Translations under genes and position numbers: made by a program | Assembly: GCA_046263055.1 (NCBI GenBank) | Contig: JBHELO010000027.1 | Coordinates: 1 to 14,786, forward strand | DNA: 14,786 bases | Reading direction: 5' to 3' | Origin: DATAQC01 sp046263055 | GTDB lineage: Bacteria > Actinomycetota > Acidimicrobiia > Acidimicrobiales > AC-14 | The notes under the pieces: generated by a model | What the model was told of the DNA's origin: nothing | What the model saw: only the letters and a program-made list of their open reading frames with translations | The model's database searches: none | In this document: positions 8,557-14,786 of the stretch, piece after piece | Layout of the letters: each line of letters begins with the position of its first letter | How positions within the stretch are numbered: the first letter of the stretch is position 1

Positions 8557-8718
8557 GTGAAGAAGGGTAGGCACCGGCGCTTCGAAGAGGCGCGTGCGCT
8601 CAAGCGCAGCACCGAGGTGATCGCCGAGCCCTGTCCGGAGTGCGGCGCTGGGCCCGACGACGAGCACGCCACTTGGTGCCTGGCCTCGGAGGACGAGGAG
8701 ACCGACGAGGAGGAGTAG
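8557..8718 (+). CDS. Small Cys/His protein, possible zinc finger (53 aa)
   Basis: A 53-codon gene starts at GTG 8557 with AGGAG at 8544-8548, eight bases upstream, and stops at TAG 8716. The N-terminus is basic (MKKGRHRRFEEARALKR). It is followed by CPEC, then HATWC, then an acidic tail ending in TDEEE. Cys26, Cys29, His37 and Cys41 form a C-x2-C-x7-H-x3-C pattern that could hold one zinc ion. The sharp division into basic head, metal site and acidic tail argues that it is real coding sequence. A promoter-like pair lies upstream. I do not recognise a named family; nucleic-acid or protein binding through the zinc site is only a guess. Confidence 0.72.
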   Translation: MKKGRHRRFEEARALKRSTEVIAEPCPECGAGPDDEHATWCLASEDEETDEEE

Positions 8719-8730
8719 GGCGGCGCTCCC

Positions 8731-9483
8731 TCAGGGGCGGCGGACGGTCGGGTGGGGGAGCGGGACGCCGGGCCCCGACCGCCGCTTCCGGCGCCCGTCG
8801 AGCCACCCGGCCAGGCGACGGGCGACCGCCACCCCCACCAGGGCGGCCAGCTCGTCGGACATGGCCACGTACACCGGCTTGCGGCCAACGAACGCCTCGG
8901 GTGCCTCGGTGCACCACCAGTGGAACTCGGCCCCGCCACCCCCCCAATGCCGGCGACCCCACTCCGAGACGGTGGTGGTGACGTGGCCGTCACCGTCCTC
9001 GCGGTCGTCGCGCCGGAGGGGGAGCTGCCAGCACACGTCGGGCTTGAGCTCCATCGGGTGGCGGCCTCGGGCGGCGGCCGCCGAGTGGAGGGCACACCCC
9101 GGGCCGGCCGGGAAGCCGGGCCGGTTCAGGAACACGCAGGCCCCGCCCACCATCCGGGTGACGATCTCCCCGGCGGCGGTCGTGCGGGTGACGCCCCGGC
9201 TGCGGCCCTGACGACGGAACTGCCACTCCTCGGGGCCGAGGGTGGCGGCCGCCGACTCCACCCGGGCGGCGTCCTCGGGCCCCGTGAAGTGGGCGCCGTA
9301 GGAGCAACAGCCCTGGGCCAGCTCGGGCGCCGGCCCCGTCAGCACGCCCTGGCAGCCCGTGCCGAAGATGCACGTCCACGGCGAGAGCAGGAAGGTGACG
9401 TCGAAGACCCAGGTGCGGTTCTCGTCGTCGTCCTCGAACGACACCCACTCCCGGTCCGGAGGGCGGACGGCCGGCGTCGTCAT
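8731..9483 (-). CDS. Cysteine-rich protein of unknown function, possible metal or Fe-S binding
   Basis: This 250-residue protein has eight cysteines: Cys38 and Cys44 (CIFGTGC), Cys59-Cys60 (GCCSYG), Cys116 (GGACVF), Cys130 (GPGCALH), Cys151 (DVCWQL) and Cys191 (WWCTEA). Such clustering recalls the CxxxCxxCC-type YkgJ/DUF3109 proteins, which may hold zinc or an iron-sulfur cluster, but the spacing is not the textbook one. There is no signal peptide or clear membrane span, so it is probably cytoplasmic. ATG 9483 overlaps the stop of the M20 peptidase gene in an ATGA, so the two are probably translationally coupled. An upstream extension of the frame runs into the peptidase gene antisense to its frame and is rejected. 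The C-terminus is Arg/Pro-rich and convergent with the 53-aa gene, 12 bp away. Confidence 0.78.
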   Translation of the reverse strand: MTTPAVRPPDREWVSFEDDDENRTWVFDVTFLLSPWTCIFGTGCQGVLTGPAPELAQGCCSYGAHFTGPEDAARVESAAATLGPEEWQFRRQGRSRGVTRTTAAGEIVTRMVGGACVFLNRPGFPAGPGCALHSAAAARGRHPMELKPDVCWQLPLRRDDREDGDGHVTTTVSEWGRRHWGGGGAEFHWWCTEAPEAFVGRKPVYVAMSDELAALVGVAVARRLAGWLDGRRKRRSGPGVPLPHPTVRRP

Positions 9484-10871
9484 GCCCGCCGGCCGCCGGC
9501 CAGCTCGTGCCACAGCTCGCCAGCCGCCAGGAGGCCGTTCCACAGCTGGTCCAGGACCAGGCGCTCGTTGGGGGCGTGGAAGTTGTCGTCCGGGTAGGCC
9601 ACGCCGAGGTAGAGCACAGGAGCGCCGAGCACCCGGCCGAGGGCCTCCTCGGGACCGCTGCCGCCGATGCGGGTGAACAGCGGCTCCCTGCCCCACACCC
9701 GGGCCACCGCCCGGCACAGGGCGCCCATGGCCGGGTGGTCCACCGGGGTCAGGGCGGGGGCGACCGCCCCCTCGGGGCGCACGGTGACGTCCACCCCGTC
9801 GGGGACGTGGCCGTCGAGCCACGCCCCGAAGGCGGCCGCCACCGCCTCCGGGCGCTGGTCGGGCACCAGGCGGAACGTCACCTTGAAGCCGCCGCGGGCG
9901 GGGACGACGGTCTTGATCCCGTCGCCCGTGTAGCCCACGCCGATGCCCACCACGTCACAGGTGGGACGGGTCCAGATGCGCTCGAGCAGCGACCGACCCG
10001 ACTCGCCGGCCAGGCGACGCACACCGGCCATGGCCCGCCAGGCGTCCTCGTCCACGGGGATGGCGGCCAGCGACGCCTGCTCGACGTCGGTGAGGGGGCG
10101 CACGTCGTCGTAGAAACAGGGGAGCGTGACCCGGCCGTCGGCATCGTGGAGGGCGGCGACCAGGGCGCCCACCACATGGGCCGGGTTCGGGACGGCCCCG
10201 CCGAACAGCCCGGAGTGCAGGTCGGCGGTGGCGGTGCGCACCTCCACGTCGAACGCCACCAGGCCCCGCATCCCGACGCACACCGACGGCACCCCGGGCG
10301 CCCACATGTCGGTGTCGGACACCACCACCAGGTCACAGGCCAGGAGGTCCCGCTGGGCCTCCAGGAGGTCCTCGAAGTGAGGGCTGCCCACCTCCTCCTC
10401 GCCCTCCACCAGGAAGCGCAGGTTGACTGGGAGGCGGCCGTCGACGGCCAGGAGCCCCTTGGCCGCCTCGATCTGGAAGAGGACCTGGCCCTTGTCGTCC
10501 ACCGCCCCCCGGCCGCGGACCTCGCCGTTCACCACGCGGGGCTCGAAGGGCGGTGAGGCCCACTCGTCGATCGGGTCCGGCGGCTGGACGTCGTGGTGGC
10601 CGTACACGACGACGGTGGGAGCGTCGGGACCGGCGTGCAGGTGGTCGGCGTACACCGACGGCGCTCCCGGCGTCTCCAGCAGGCGGACGTGCTCCATGCC
10701 CGCCCGGCGCAGCAGGTCGGCGGTGAGCTCGGCCGAGCGGCGGACGTCGCCGGCGTGGGCGGGCTGGGCCGACACGGACGGCACCCTGAGCCACTCGAGC
10801 AGGTCGGCCACGATGCGCTCGCCCTCGCCGGCAACCCACGGGGCCAGGGCCAGGTCGGTGCGAGCGGCCAC
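9480..10871 (-). CDS. M20-family metallopeptidase (dipeptidase-like)
   Basis: This 463-residue protein has the dizinc M20 motifs: YGHHDVQP (His92 ligand, Asp94), RGAVDDKGQ (bridging Asp125), EGEEEVGS (catalytic Glu159, ligand Glu160), VSDTDMW (Asp186) and FHAPNERL (His432). DLHSGLFGGAVPNP (from res 217) belongs to the lid/dimerisation domain. The order and the PIDEWASPPFEP stretch (from res 100) match the CNDP-like dipeptidase branch more than ArgE or DapE. It should cleave dipeptides or N-acyl amino acids in the cytoplasm. GTG 10871 is the nearest start to the conserved core. The frame stays open further upstream, but that part is antisense to two plus-strand genes and is rejected. TAGCCT lies 8 nt upstream, suggesting a leaderless transcript. 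The Cys-rich protein gene follows with an ATGA overlap. Confidence 0.92.
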   Translation of the reverse strand: MAARTDLALAPWVAGEGERIVADLLEWLRVPSVSAQPAHAGDVRRSAELTADLLRRAGMEHVRLLETPGAPSVYADHLHAGPDAPTVVVYGHHDVQPPDPIDEWASPPFEPRVVNGEVRGRGAVDDKGQVLFQIEAAKGLLAVDGRLPVNLRFLVEGEEEVGSPHFEDLLEAQRDLLACDLVVVSDTDMWAPGVPSVCVGMRGLVAFDVEVRTATADLHSGLFGGAVPNPAHVVGALVAALHDADGRVTLPCFYDDVRPLTDVEQASLAAIPVDEDAWRAMAGVRRLAGESGRSLLERIWTRPTCDVVGIGVGYTGDGIKTVVPARGGFKVTFRLVPDQRPEAVAAAFGAWLDGHVPDGVDVTVRPEGAVAPALTPVDHPAMGALCRAVARVWGREPLFTRIGGSGPEEALGRVLGAPVLYLGVAYPDDNFHAPNERLVLDQLWNGLLAAGELWHELAGGRRA

Positions 10872-10879
10872 GGGCGGCC

Positions 10880-10885
10880 AGGCTA
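10880..10885 (-). promoter_or_regulatory. Candidate -10 box (TAGCCT) for the M20 peptidase gene
   Basis: On the minus strand TAGCCT is followed by eight bases and then GTG 10871. No ribosome site is seen. The box sits where the -35 of the opposing promoter would be expected. Confidence 0.42.
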
Positions 10886-10904
10886 GCGAGGCCCCGGTGG
10901 CCGG

Positions 10905-10910
10905 TAGGGT
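10905..10910 (+). promoter_or_regulatory. Candidate -10 box (TAGGGT) for the 65-aa gene
   Basis: TAGGGT is followed by eight bases and then ATG 10919, with no ribosome site between. It is the same hexamer as the one before the thioesterase gene. Confidence 0.45.
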
Positions 10911-10918
10911 GCCGGCCC

Positions 10919-11116
10919 ATGGCCGGGGAGTTCGACGAGATCCGGGCCCGCCTGGAGGCCATCTCCGAGGAGCTGGCCGACCTGGCCATCGCCCGCCTTC
11001 GGGACTCGATCGACGCCGGCGGCACCGAGCTCCCGGTGGACGAACGCCGGCTGACCCGGGCCCGCCGGGCGGTGGAGAAGGCGGCGGCCATCCTGGCCGA
11101 GCCCGACGACCGCTGA
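10919..11116 (+). CDS. Small helical protein of unknown function (65 aa)
   Basis: The 65-residue product is almost entirely helix-forming, with charged heptad-like spacing: EFDEIRARLEAISEELADLA, then RLTRARRAVEKAAAILAE. The two helices are separated by a short Gly-rich turn and ELPVDE. A two-helix hairpin or coiled coil is likely. It is cytoplasmic, with no Cys or membrane segment. I do not recognise a named family. ATG 10919 is preceded by TAGGGT at 8 nt and diverges from the M20 peptidase gene over only 47 bp. Confidence 0.72.
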   Translation: MAGEFDEIRARLEAISEELADLAIARLRDSIDAGGTELPVDERRLTRARRAVEKAAAILAEPDDR

Positions 11117-11133
11117 TCGCCGGGCCGCAGCCG

Positions 11134-11152
11134 TGGCCCCTCGGCGGGGCCG
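11134..11152 (+). terminator. GC-rich hairpin after the 65-aa gene, possible weak terminator
   Basis: GGCCCC (11135-11140) and GGGGCC (11146-11151) form a six-pair stem around the loop TCGGC, 18 nt after the TGA. No T-run follows, so termination is uncertain. The rest of the 107-nt gap before 11224 holds the AGGAGG ribosome site and no clear promoter. Confidence 0.25.
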
Positions 11153-11223
11153 GTGGGGCCGGTGGTGGGCGACCGGGCTGCGAGGGTACGTCTGGGGTGT
11201 CCGTCTGGCCCCAGGAGGCCCCG

Positions 11224-12942
11224 ATGGCTGTCTGCGGGCAGTGCGGCGGTGCGCATGACGACGCGGCGCGCGTCTGTCCGCACTGTGGCACCCCGGCGGC
11301 GCCCGGGGTTCCGACCGGCCCGGCCGGCGCGTCGACGGCGGCGGCCGATCCGACGCTTCCCAGCGCCGGGCCCACCGCCGAGCTCCCCCGCTCGGCGCTC
11401 CCCGCTTCCCCCCCGGCCGTACCGCCGTCGGCGCCGCCCATTCCGGTCGGGCCATCCCAGCCGCCCGCCGATCCGGCGGTTGCCGGGCCGGCGGGGGACT
11501 GGCCGCTGGTGGGACTGGCGTCCCTCCTGGTGGTGGCAGGTGTGGCGGCGGTCTCGGCGGTCTACGGCGTGGTGCTGGCCCTGGCCGCCACCGGAAGGGC
11601 GTCGGCGGTGGCACCCGGGGCGGGCGTGGGGTCGTTCCTCTCGTTCGCCTGGTTCGGCACGTCAGTTCGGGCGGCCACCGCGGGGACCGGCCGGCTGCTG
11701 GCCGTGGAGTCCCGGTTCCTGCCCCTGGCCGGCCTGGCCGTCCCCGCCGGGGTGACGTGGGCGGTGCTGCGCTGGGCGCGCCCCCGCCTGGCGGGGCCCG
11801 AGCGGCTGGCCCCCTTCGTCGCCAAGGTGACGGCGGGCGTCGGCGTGGTGGTGGCGGTGCTGGCCCGGGTGGCGTCCACCGGGCCGGGCCGCCCGGGCAC
11901 GGGGACGGGCCTGCGCACCCGGGTGGCGGTGGGCCCCTCCCTGCTGGCGGCGGTGGTCGTGGTGGGCGCCACCGGGATGGCCTTCCTGGTCCGCGCCGGG
12001 ATCCTTGCGGCCGGGCGCCGGCCCACCTCACCGGCGGCCACCGCCGCGCTGGCCGGCGCCCGGGCGTGGGCGCTGGCCGTCGCGTTCACCACCGCCCTGG
12101 CCCTGGCCGCCGGCGTCATGGCCGCCGACTCGGGCACCGAGCGGGTCCTGCTGGTGCTGGGCGCGCCGCTGCTGGCCCTGAGCCTCGGCGTCCAGGCGCT
12201 GACCGTCGCCCTCGGGGGGTCGGTGGCCCTGGCCGCCGCGGGCACCGCCGAGGTGGGCGGGGTACCGGCTCCGGCCGCCGGCCACCTGAGCCTGTTCACC
12301 TTCGGGTTCCCGCCCCATCCCGGGACAGGGGCGGCGCCCGTCGTGGTGTTCCTGCTCCTGGCCCTGGCCCCCCTCGTCGTGGCCTGGTCCGTGCACCGCC
12401 ACCTCCGCCGCCACCCGCCGGCCACCGAGCAGGACGCGTTGGCCGCCGGGTTCCTGGCCGCCGTCGGGTTCGCCGCCGTCGCCCTGGTGGCGGCCCTGGC
12501 CTCGCCGATCTGGCTGGTGGCCCAGGCCTCCGATCTCACCCGGCCGGGCGGGGCGCTGGTGAGCCGCCCGGCGCCGGGCGCCACCTTCGGCCTGGCCCTG
12601 GCCTGGGGCCTGCTCGGCGGCCTGGGGGCGGCCCTGGCCGCCAGCCGCCACCCCCGAACCGGCGGGCGCCGCCGCCGGCCGCTGGGCGTCCCCGTCCCGC
12701 CCGCAAGCCCCGCCCCGCCCGCAAGCCCCGCCCCGCCTCCCGGGCTCCCTCCGCGGGCCACCGACGACACGATCGTCCTGCCGCCATCCCCCTCGCCATG
12801 GTCGCCGCCCTCGCCGCCGTCGCCGTTGCCACCGTCACCGTTGCCACCCCCGCCGGTGGCGCCACCCGCACCGAGCGGCGAGGCGGATCGATCCACGCCG
12901 CCGGCCCGCCCCCTCGGCGAGGGGCGGCGACGGTCACCCTGA
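11224..12942 (+). CDS. Zinc-ribbon multi-pass membrane protein of unknown function
   Basis: This 572-residue protein begins with a zinc ribbon (Cys4, Cys7, Cys18, Cys21 in CGQC and CPHCG). A Pro/Ala-rich linker runs to about residue 92, and eight to ten hydrophobic segments follow. The clearest are near 95-122, 165-183, 198-217, 236-263, 282-301, 307-340, 371-390, 406-434 and 452-473. A Pro/Ser-rich tail of about 100 residues follows (res 474-572). Zinc ribbons of this type normally face the cytoplasm, so the N-terminus is placed inside by inference. No transporter or enzyme motif is visible. ATG 11224 has a strong AGGAGG site (11213-11218) at 5 nt, which decides the start. It lies between the 65-aa gene and pyrG on the same strand, with gaps of 107 and 138 nt. 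Confidence 0.8.
   Translation: MAVCGQCGGAHDDAARVCPHCGTPAAPGVPTGPAGASTAAADPTLPSAGPTAELPRSALPASPPAVPPSAPPIPVGPSQPPADPAVAGPAGDWPLVGLASLLVVAGVAAVSAVYGVVLALAATGRASAVAPGAGVGSFLSFAWFGTSVRAATAGTGRLLAVESRFLPLAGLAVPAGVTWAVLRWARPRLAGPERLAPFVAKVTAGVGVVVAVLARVASTGPGRPGTGTGLRTRVAVGPSLLAAVVVVGATGMAFLVRAGILAAGRRPTSPAATAALAGARAWALAVAFTTALALAAGVMAADSGTERVLLVLGAPLLALSLGVQALTVALGGSVALAAAGTAEVGGVPAPAAGHLSLFTFGFPPHPGTGAAPVVVFLLLALAPLVVAWSVHRHLRRHPPATEQDALAAGFLAAVGFAAVALVAALASPIWLVAQASDLTRPGGALVSRPAPGATFGLALAWGLLGGLGAALAASRHPRTGGRRRRPLGVPVPPASPAPPASPAPPPGLPPRATDDTIVLPPSPSPWSPPSPPSPLPPSPLPPPPVAPPAPSGEADRSTPPARPLGEGRRRSP
12703..12738 (+). repeat. Two 18-bp tandem copies in the Pro-rich tail
   Basis: Copies at 12703-12720 and 12721-12738 differ only at the last base and encode the repeated ASPAPP of the membrane protein's tail. 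Further C/G-rich Pro/Ser codon runs follow to about 12870. Confidence 0.8.
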
Positions 12943-12960
12943 GCAGGGGGCCGGCTGGGG

Positions 12961-12966
12961 TACCGT
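12961..12966 (+). promoter_or_regulatory. Candidate -10 box (TACCGT) for pyrG
   Basis: TACCGT lies 18 nt after the stop of the membrane-protein gene and 114 nt before GTG 13081. It is the only TAnnnT hexamer I see in this gap. Transcription from it would give a leader of roughly 105 nt. No -35 consensus is evident. Confidence 0.35.
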
Positions 12967-13017
12967 GGTCGTTGTCCCCTCCGACGGTCCGCCGACGAGC
13001 CCACGTCTCGCCTGCCG

Positions 13018-13053
13018 GCCGGGCTCCGGCCCGGCGACGGCTCCGGCACCGTC
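13018..13053 (+). other. Two adjacent hairpins in the pyrG leader
   Basis: The first stem pairs 13018-13024 with 13029-13035 (seven GC pairs) around TCCG, a C(UNCG)G-type stable tetraloop. The second pairs GACGG (13036-13040) with CCGTC (13049-13053) around an 8-nt loop. They end 27 nt before the start codon. No T-run follows, so this is not a classical attenuator. Confidence 0.4.
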
Positions 13054-13080
13054 CCCGAGACCCCCGAGGGTGAGGCGTCC

Positions 13081-14781
13081 GTGACCAAGCACATCTTCGT
13101 CACCGGTGGGGTGGCCAGCTCGTTGGGCAAGGGCCTCACCGCGTCGTCGCTCGGCCGCCTGCTCAAGGCCCGTGGCCTGCGGGTGACGATGCAAAAGCTC
13201 GACCCCTACATCAACGTCGACCCCGGCACCATGAACCCCTTCCAGCACGGCGAGGTCTTCGTGACCGAGGACGGCGGCGAGACCGACCTCGACCTCGGCC
13301 ATTACGAGCGCTTCATCGATGAGAACCTCAACCGGGACTCCAACGCCACCACCGGTTCGATCTACTCTTCGGTGCTGGCCAAGGAGCGCCGGGGCGACTA
13401 TCTCGGCGTCACCGTGCAGGTCATCCCCCACATCACCAACGAGATCAAGGCCCGCATCCTGCGGGTGGTCAACGACGACGTCGACGTGGTCATCACCGAG
13501 GTGGGCGGCACGGTGGGCGACATCGAGATCCTCCCGTTCCTCGAGGCCATCCGGCAGTTCCGCAACGACGTCGGCCGGGACAACGTCTGCTACGTGCACG
13601 TGACCCTGGTGCCGTTCATCGGGCCCTCGGGCGAGCAGAAGACCAAGCCCACCCAGCACTCGGTGACCGAGCTGCGCAGCCGGGGCATCCAGCCCGACGC
13701 CATCGTGTGCCGCAGCGACCGTCCCCTCTCCGACGGTCTGAAGCGCAAGATCTCCCTCCTCTCCGACGTGCCCGAGGACGGTGTGGTCAGCGCGGTGGAC
13801 GCCCGCAACCTCTACGAGATCCCCCTCGTGCTCCACGACGAGGGGCTCGACCGCTACGTCTGCCGCATCCTCCGGTTCGACGACGCCGACCACGCCCCCG
13901 ATCTGGCCGGGTGGCGGGCGCTGGTGGACCGGGTGGAGGCGGCCACCACGCCGGTGCGGATCGGCCTCATCGGCAAGTACGTCGTGCTCCCCGACGCCTA
14001 CCTGTCGGTGGTGGAGGCCCTGCGCCACGGCGGGTTCGACCACGGCGCCCGGGTGGAGGTGGAGTGGATCCAGGCCGAGGACGTGGAGGGCCTGCTGGCC
14101 GAGGGCCGCCTACGGAGCCTGGACGGAATCGTGATCCCCGGCGGCTTCGGGCCCCGGGGGATCGAGGGCAAGGTGGCGGCCGCCGGCTACGCCCGGGAGC
14201 ACGCCATCCCGTGCCTGGGCCTGTGCCTGGGCATGCAGACCATGGTCATCGAGTTCGCCCGCAGCGTCTGTGGGCTGGACCGAGCCAACAGCTCGGAGTT
14301 CGACGGCGAGTCGCCCCACCCGGTGATCGACCTGATGGAGGACCAGCGGGAGATCGTGAACTACGGCGGCACCATGCGCCTCGGCGTGTACCCGGCCCGG
14401 TTGCGCCCCGACTCGCTGGTGGCCCGGGCCTACGGGGAGACCATCGTCTACGAGCGCCACCGCCACCGTTGGGAGCTCAACAACCGGTACCGGCGCCGCC
14501 TGGATGCGGCCGGCCTGCGGGCGGTCGGGACGTCGCCCGACGACCGCCTGGTGGAGTTCGTGGAGCTGGACGGGCACCCGTTCTGGGTGGGGACCCAGGC
14601 CCACCCCGAGTTCAAGAGCCGCCCGGACCGGCCTCACCCGCTGTTCAAGGCGTTCGTGGGGGCTGCCCTGGCCCGGGCCGAGAGCCGGGTGCCGCGCCTG
14701 ATCCCGGTGGACCGGGTGGTGCCCGCCACCACCCCGCCGCCCGCCGTGCCCGCTGCTGCCCCCGCCCCCGCCCCCGCCTGA
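13081..14781 (+). CDS. pyrG: CTP synthase (glutamine-hydrolysing)
   Basis: This 566-residue protein makes CTP from UTP, ATP and glutamine in the cytoplasm. The N-terminal synthetase domain opens with MTKHIFVTGGVASSLGKG (P-loop at res 9-18) and has DPYINVDPGTMNPFQHGEVF (res 41-60) and EVGGTVGDIE (res 140-149). The C-terminal class I glutamine amidotransferase domain has the oxyanion strand GGFGPRG (res 354-360), nucleophile Cys382 in GLCLGMQ, and His508 and Glu510 in AHPEF. All catalytic residues are present and the gene is complete. A Pro/Ala tail of about 20 residues (from res 547) extends beyond the usual end. GTG 13081 is fixed by the conserved N-terminus; GAGGGTGAGG upstream may act as ribosome site. 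A leader with two hairpins and a TACCGT box precedes it. Confidence 0.98.
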   Translation: MTKHIFVTGGVASSLGKGLTASSLGRLLKARGLRVTMQKLDPYINVDPGTMNPFQHGEVFVTEDGGETDLDLGHYERFIDENLNRDSNATTGSIYSSVLAKERRGDYLGVTVQVIPHITNEIKARILRVVNDDVDVVITEVGGTVGDIEILPFLEAIRQFRNDVGRDNVCYVHVTLVPFIGPSGEQKTKPTQHSVTELRSRGIQPDAIVCRSDRPLSDGLKRKISLLSDVPEDGVVSAVDARNLYEIPLVLHDEGLDRYVCRILRFDDADHAPDLAGWRALVDRVEAATTPVRIGLIGKYVVLPDAYLSVVEALRHGGFDHGARVEVEWIQAEDVEGLLAEGRLRSLDGIVIPGGFGPRGIEGKVAAAGYAREHAIPCLGLCLGMQTMVIEFARSVCGLDRANSSEFDGESPHPVIDLMEDQREIVNYGGTMRLGVYPARLRPDSLVARAYGETIVYERHRHRWELNNRYRRRLDAAGLRAVGTSPDDRLVEFVELDGHPFWVGTQAHPEFKSRPDRPHPLFKAFVGAALARAESRVPRLIPVDRVVPATTPPPAVPAAAPAPAPA

Positions 14782-14786
14782 GCAGG

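Noticed and set aside
10872..11441. N-terminal extension of the M20 peptidase frame to 11441
   Set aside because: The extra ~190 residues are Pro/Arg/Ala-rich, antisense to the 65-aa gene and the zinc ribbon, and show no domain. GTG 10871 precedes the normal M20 start.
12934..14043. A 369-codon minus-strand frame opposite pyrG
   Set aside because: It is a shadow of the strongly conserved CTP synthase codons; the translation is Val/His/Asp-rich and without motifs.

Overview
The window is a stretch of chromosome from a very GC-rich bacterium. Codon third positions are almost all G or C, GTG starts are common, several genes look leaderless, and a surface protein ends in an LAxTG-type sorting signal. 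Together these point to an actinobacterium, perhaps of the Acidimicrobiia; that placement is inference from sequence style and was not tested by a search. I see no phage, transposon, CRISPR array, tRNA or rRNA.

Layout. Positions 1-3923 hold the 3' part of a large repetitive surface protein: six Ig-like repeats of about 108 residues, then five DUF11-like repeats of about 113, an LARTG sorting motif, a membrane segment and an Arg-rich tail. A tight plus-strand run follows, with gaps or overlaps of a few bases from the second gene on: pterin-4a-carbinolamine dehydratase (3880-4281), flavin reductase-like protein (4293-4841), endonuclease/exonuclease/phosphatase-family hydrolase (about 4849-5712), hotdog thioesterase (5722-6231) and a single-domain rhodanese (6228-6578). 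Its members do not form one evident pathway.

On the minus strand lie a GH13 alpha-glucosidase (8165-6642) and a small conserved-looking protein (8457-8221). A 53-residue putative zinc-binding protein (8557-8718, plus) diverges from the latter. A second minus-strand pair follows, joined by an ATGA overlap: an M20 metallopeptidase (10871-9480) and a cysteine-rich protein (9483-8731). Diverging from the peptidase are a 65-residue helical protein (10919-11116), a zinc-ribbon multi-pass membrane protein (11224-12942) and CTP synthase PyrG (13081-14781).

Most of this is ordinary housekeeping and accessory metabolism, and no clear new defence or mobile system is visible. The items most worth a second look are: the phosphatase-family gene whose conserved N-terminus has no canonical start codon (ATC stands where ATG or GTG is expected); the recurrent TAnnnT boxes 5-8 bases before start codons, which suggest leaderless transcription; a 47-bp divergent promoter region in which each -10 box sits where the other promoter's -35 should be; and three unassigned Cys-bearing proteins.
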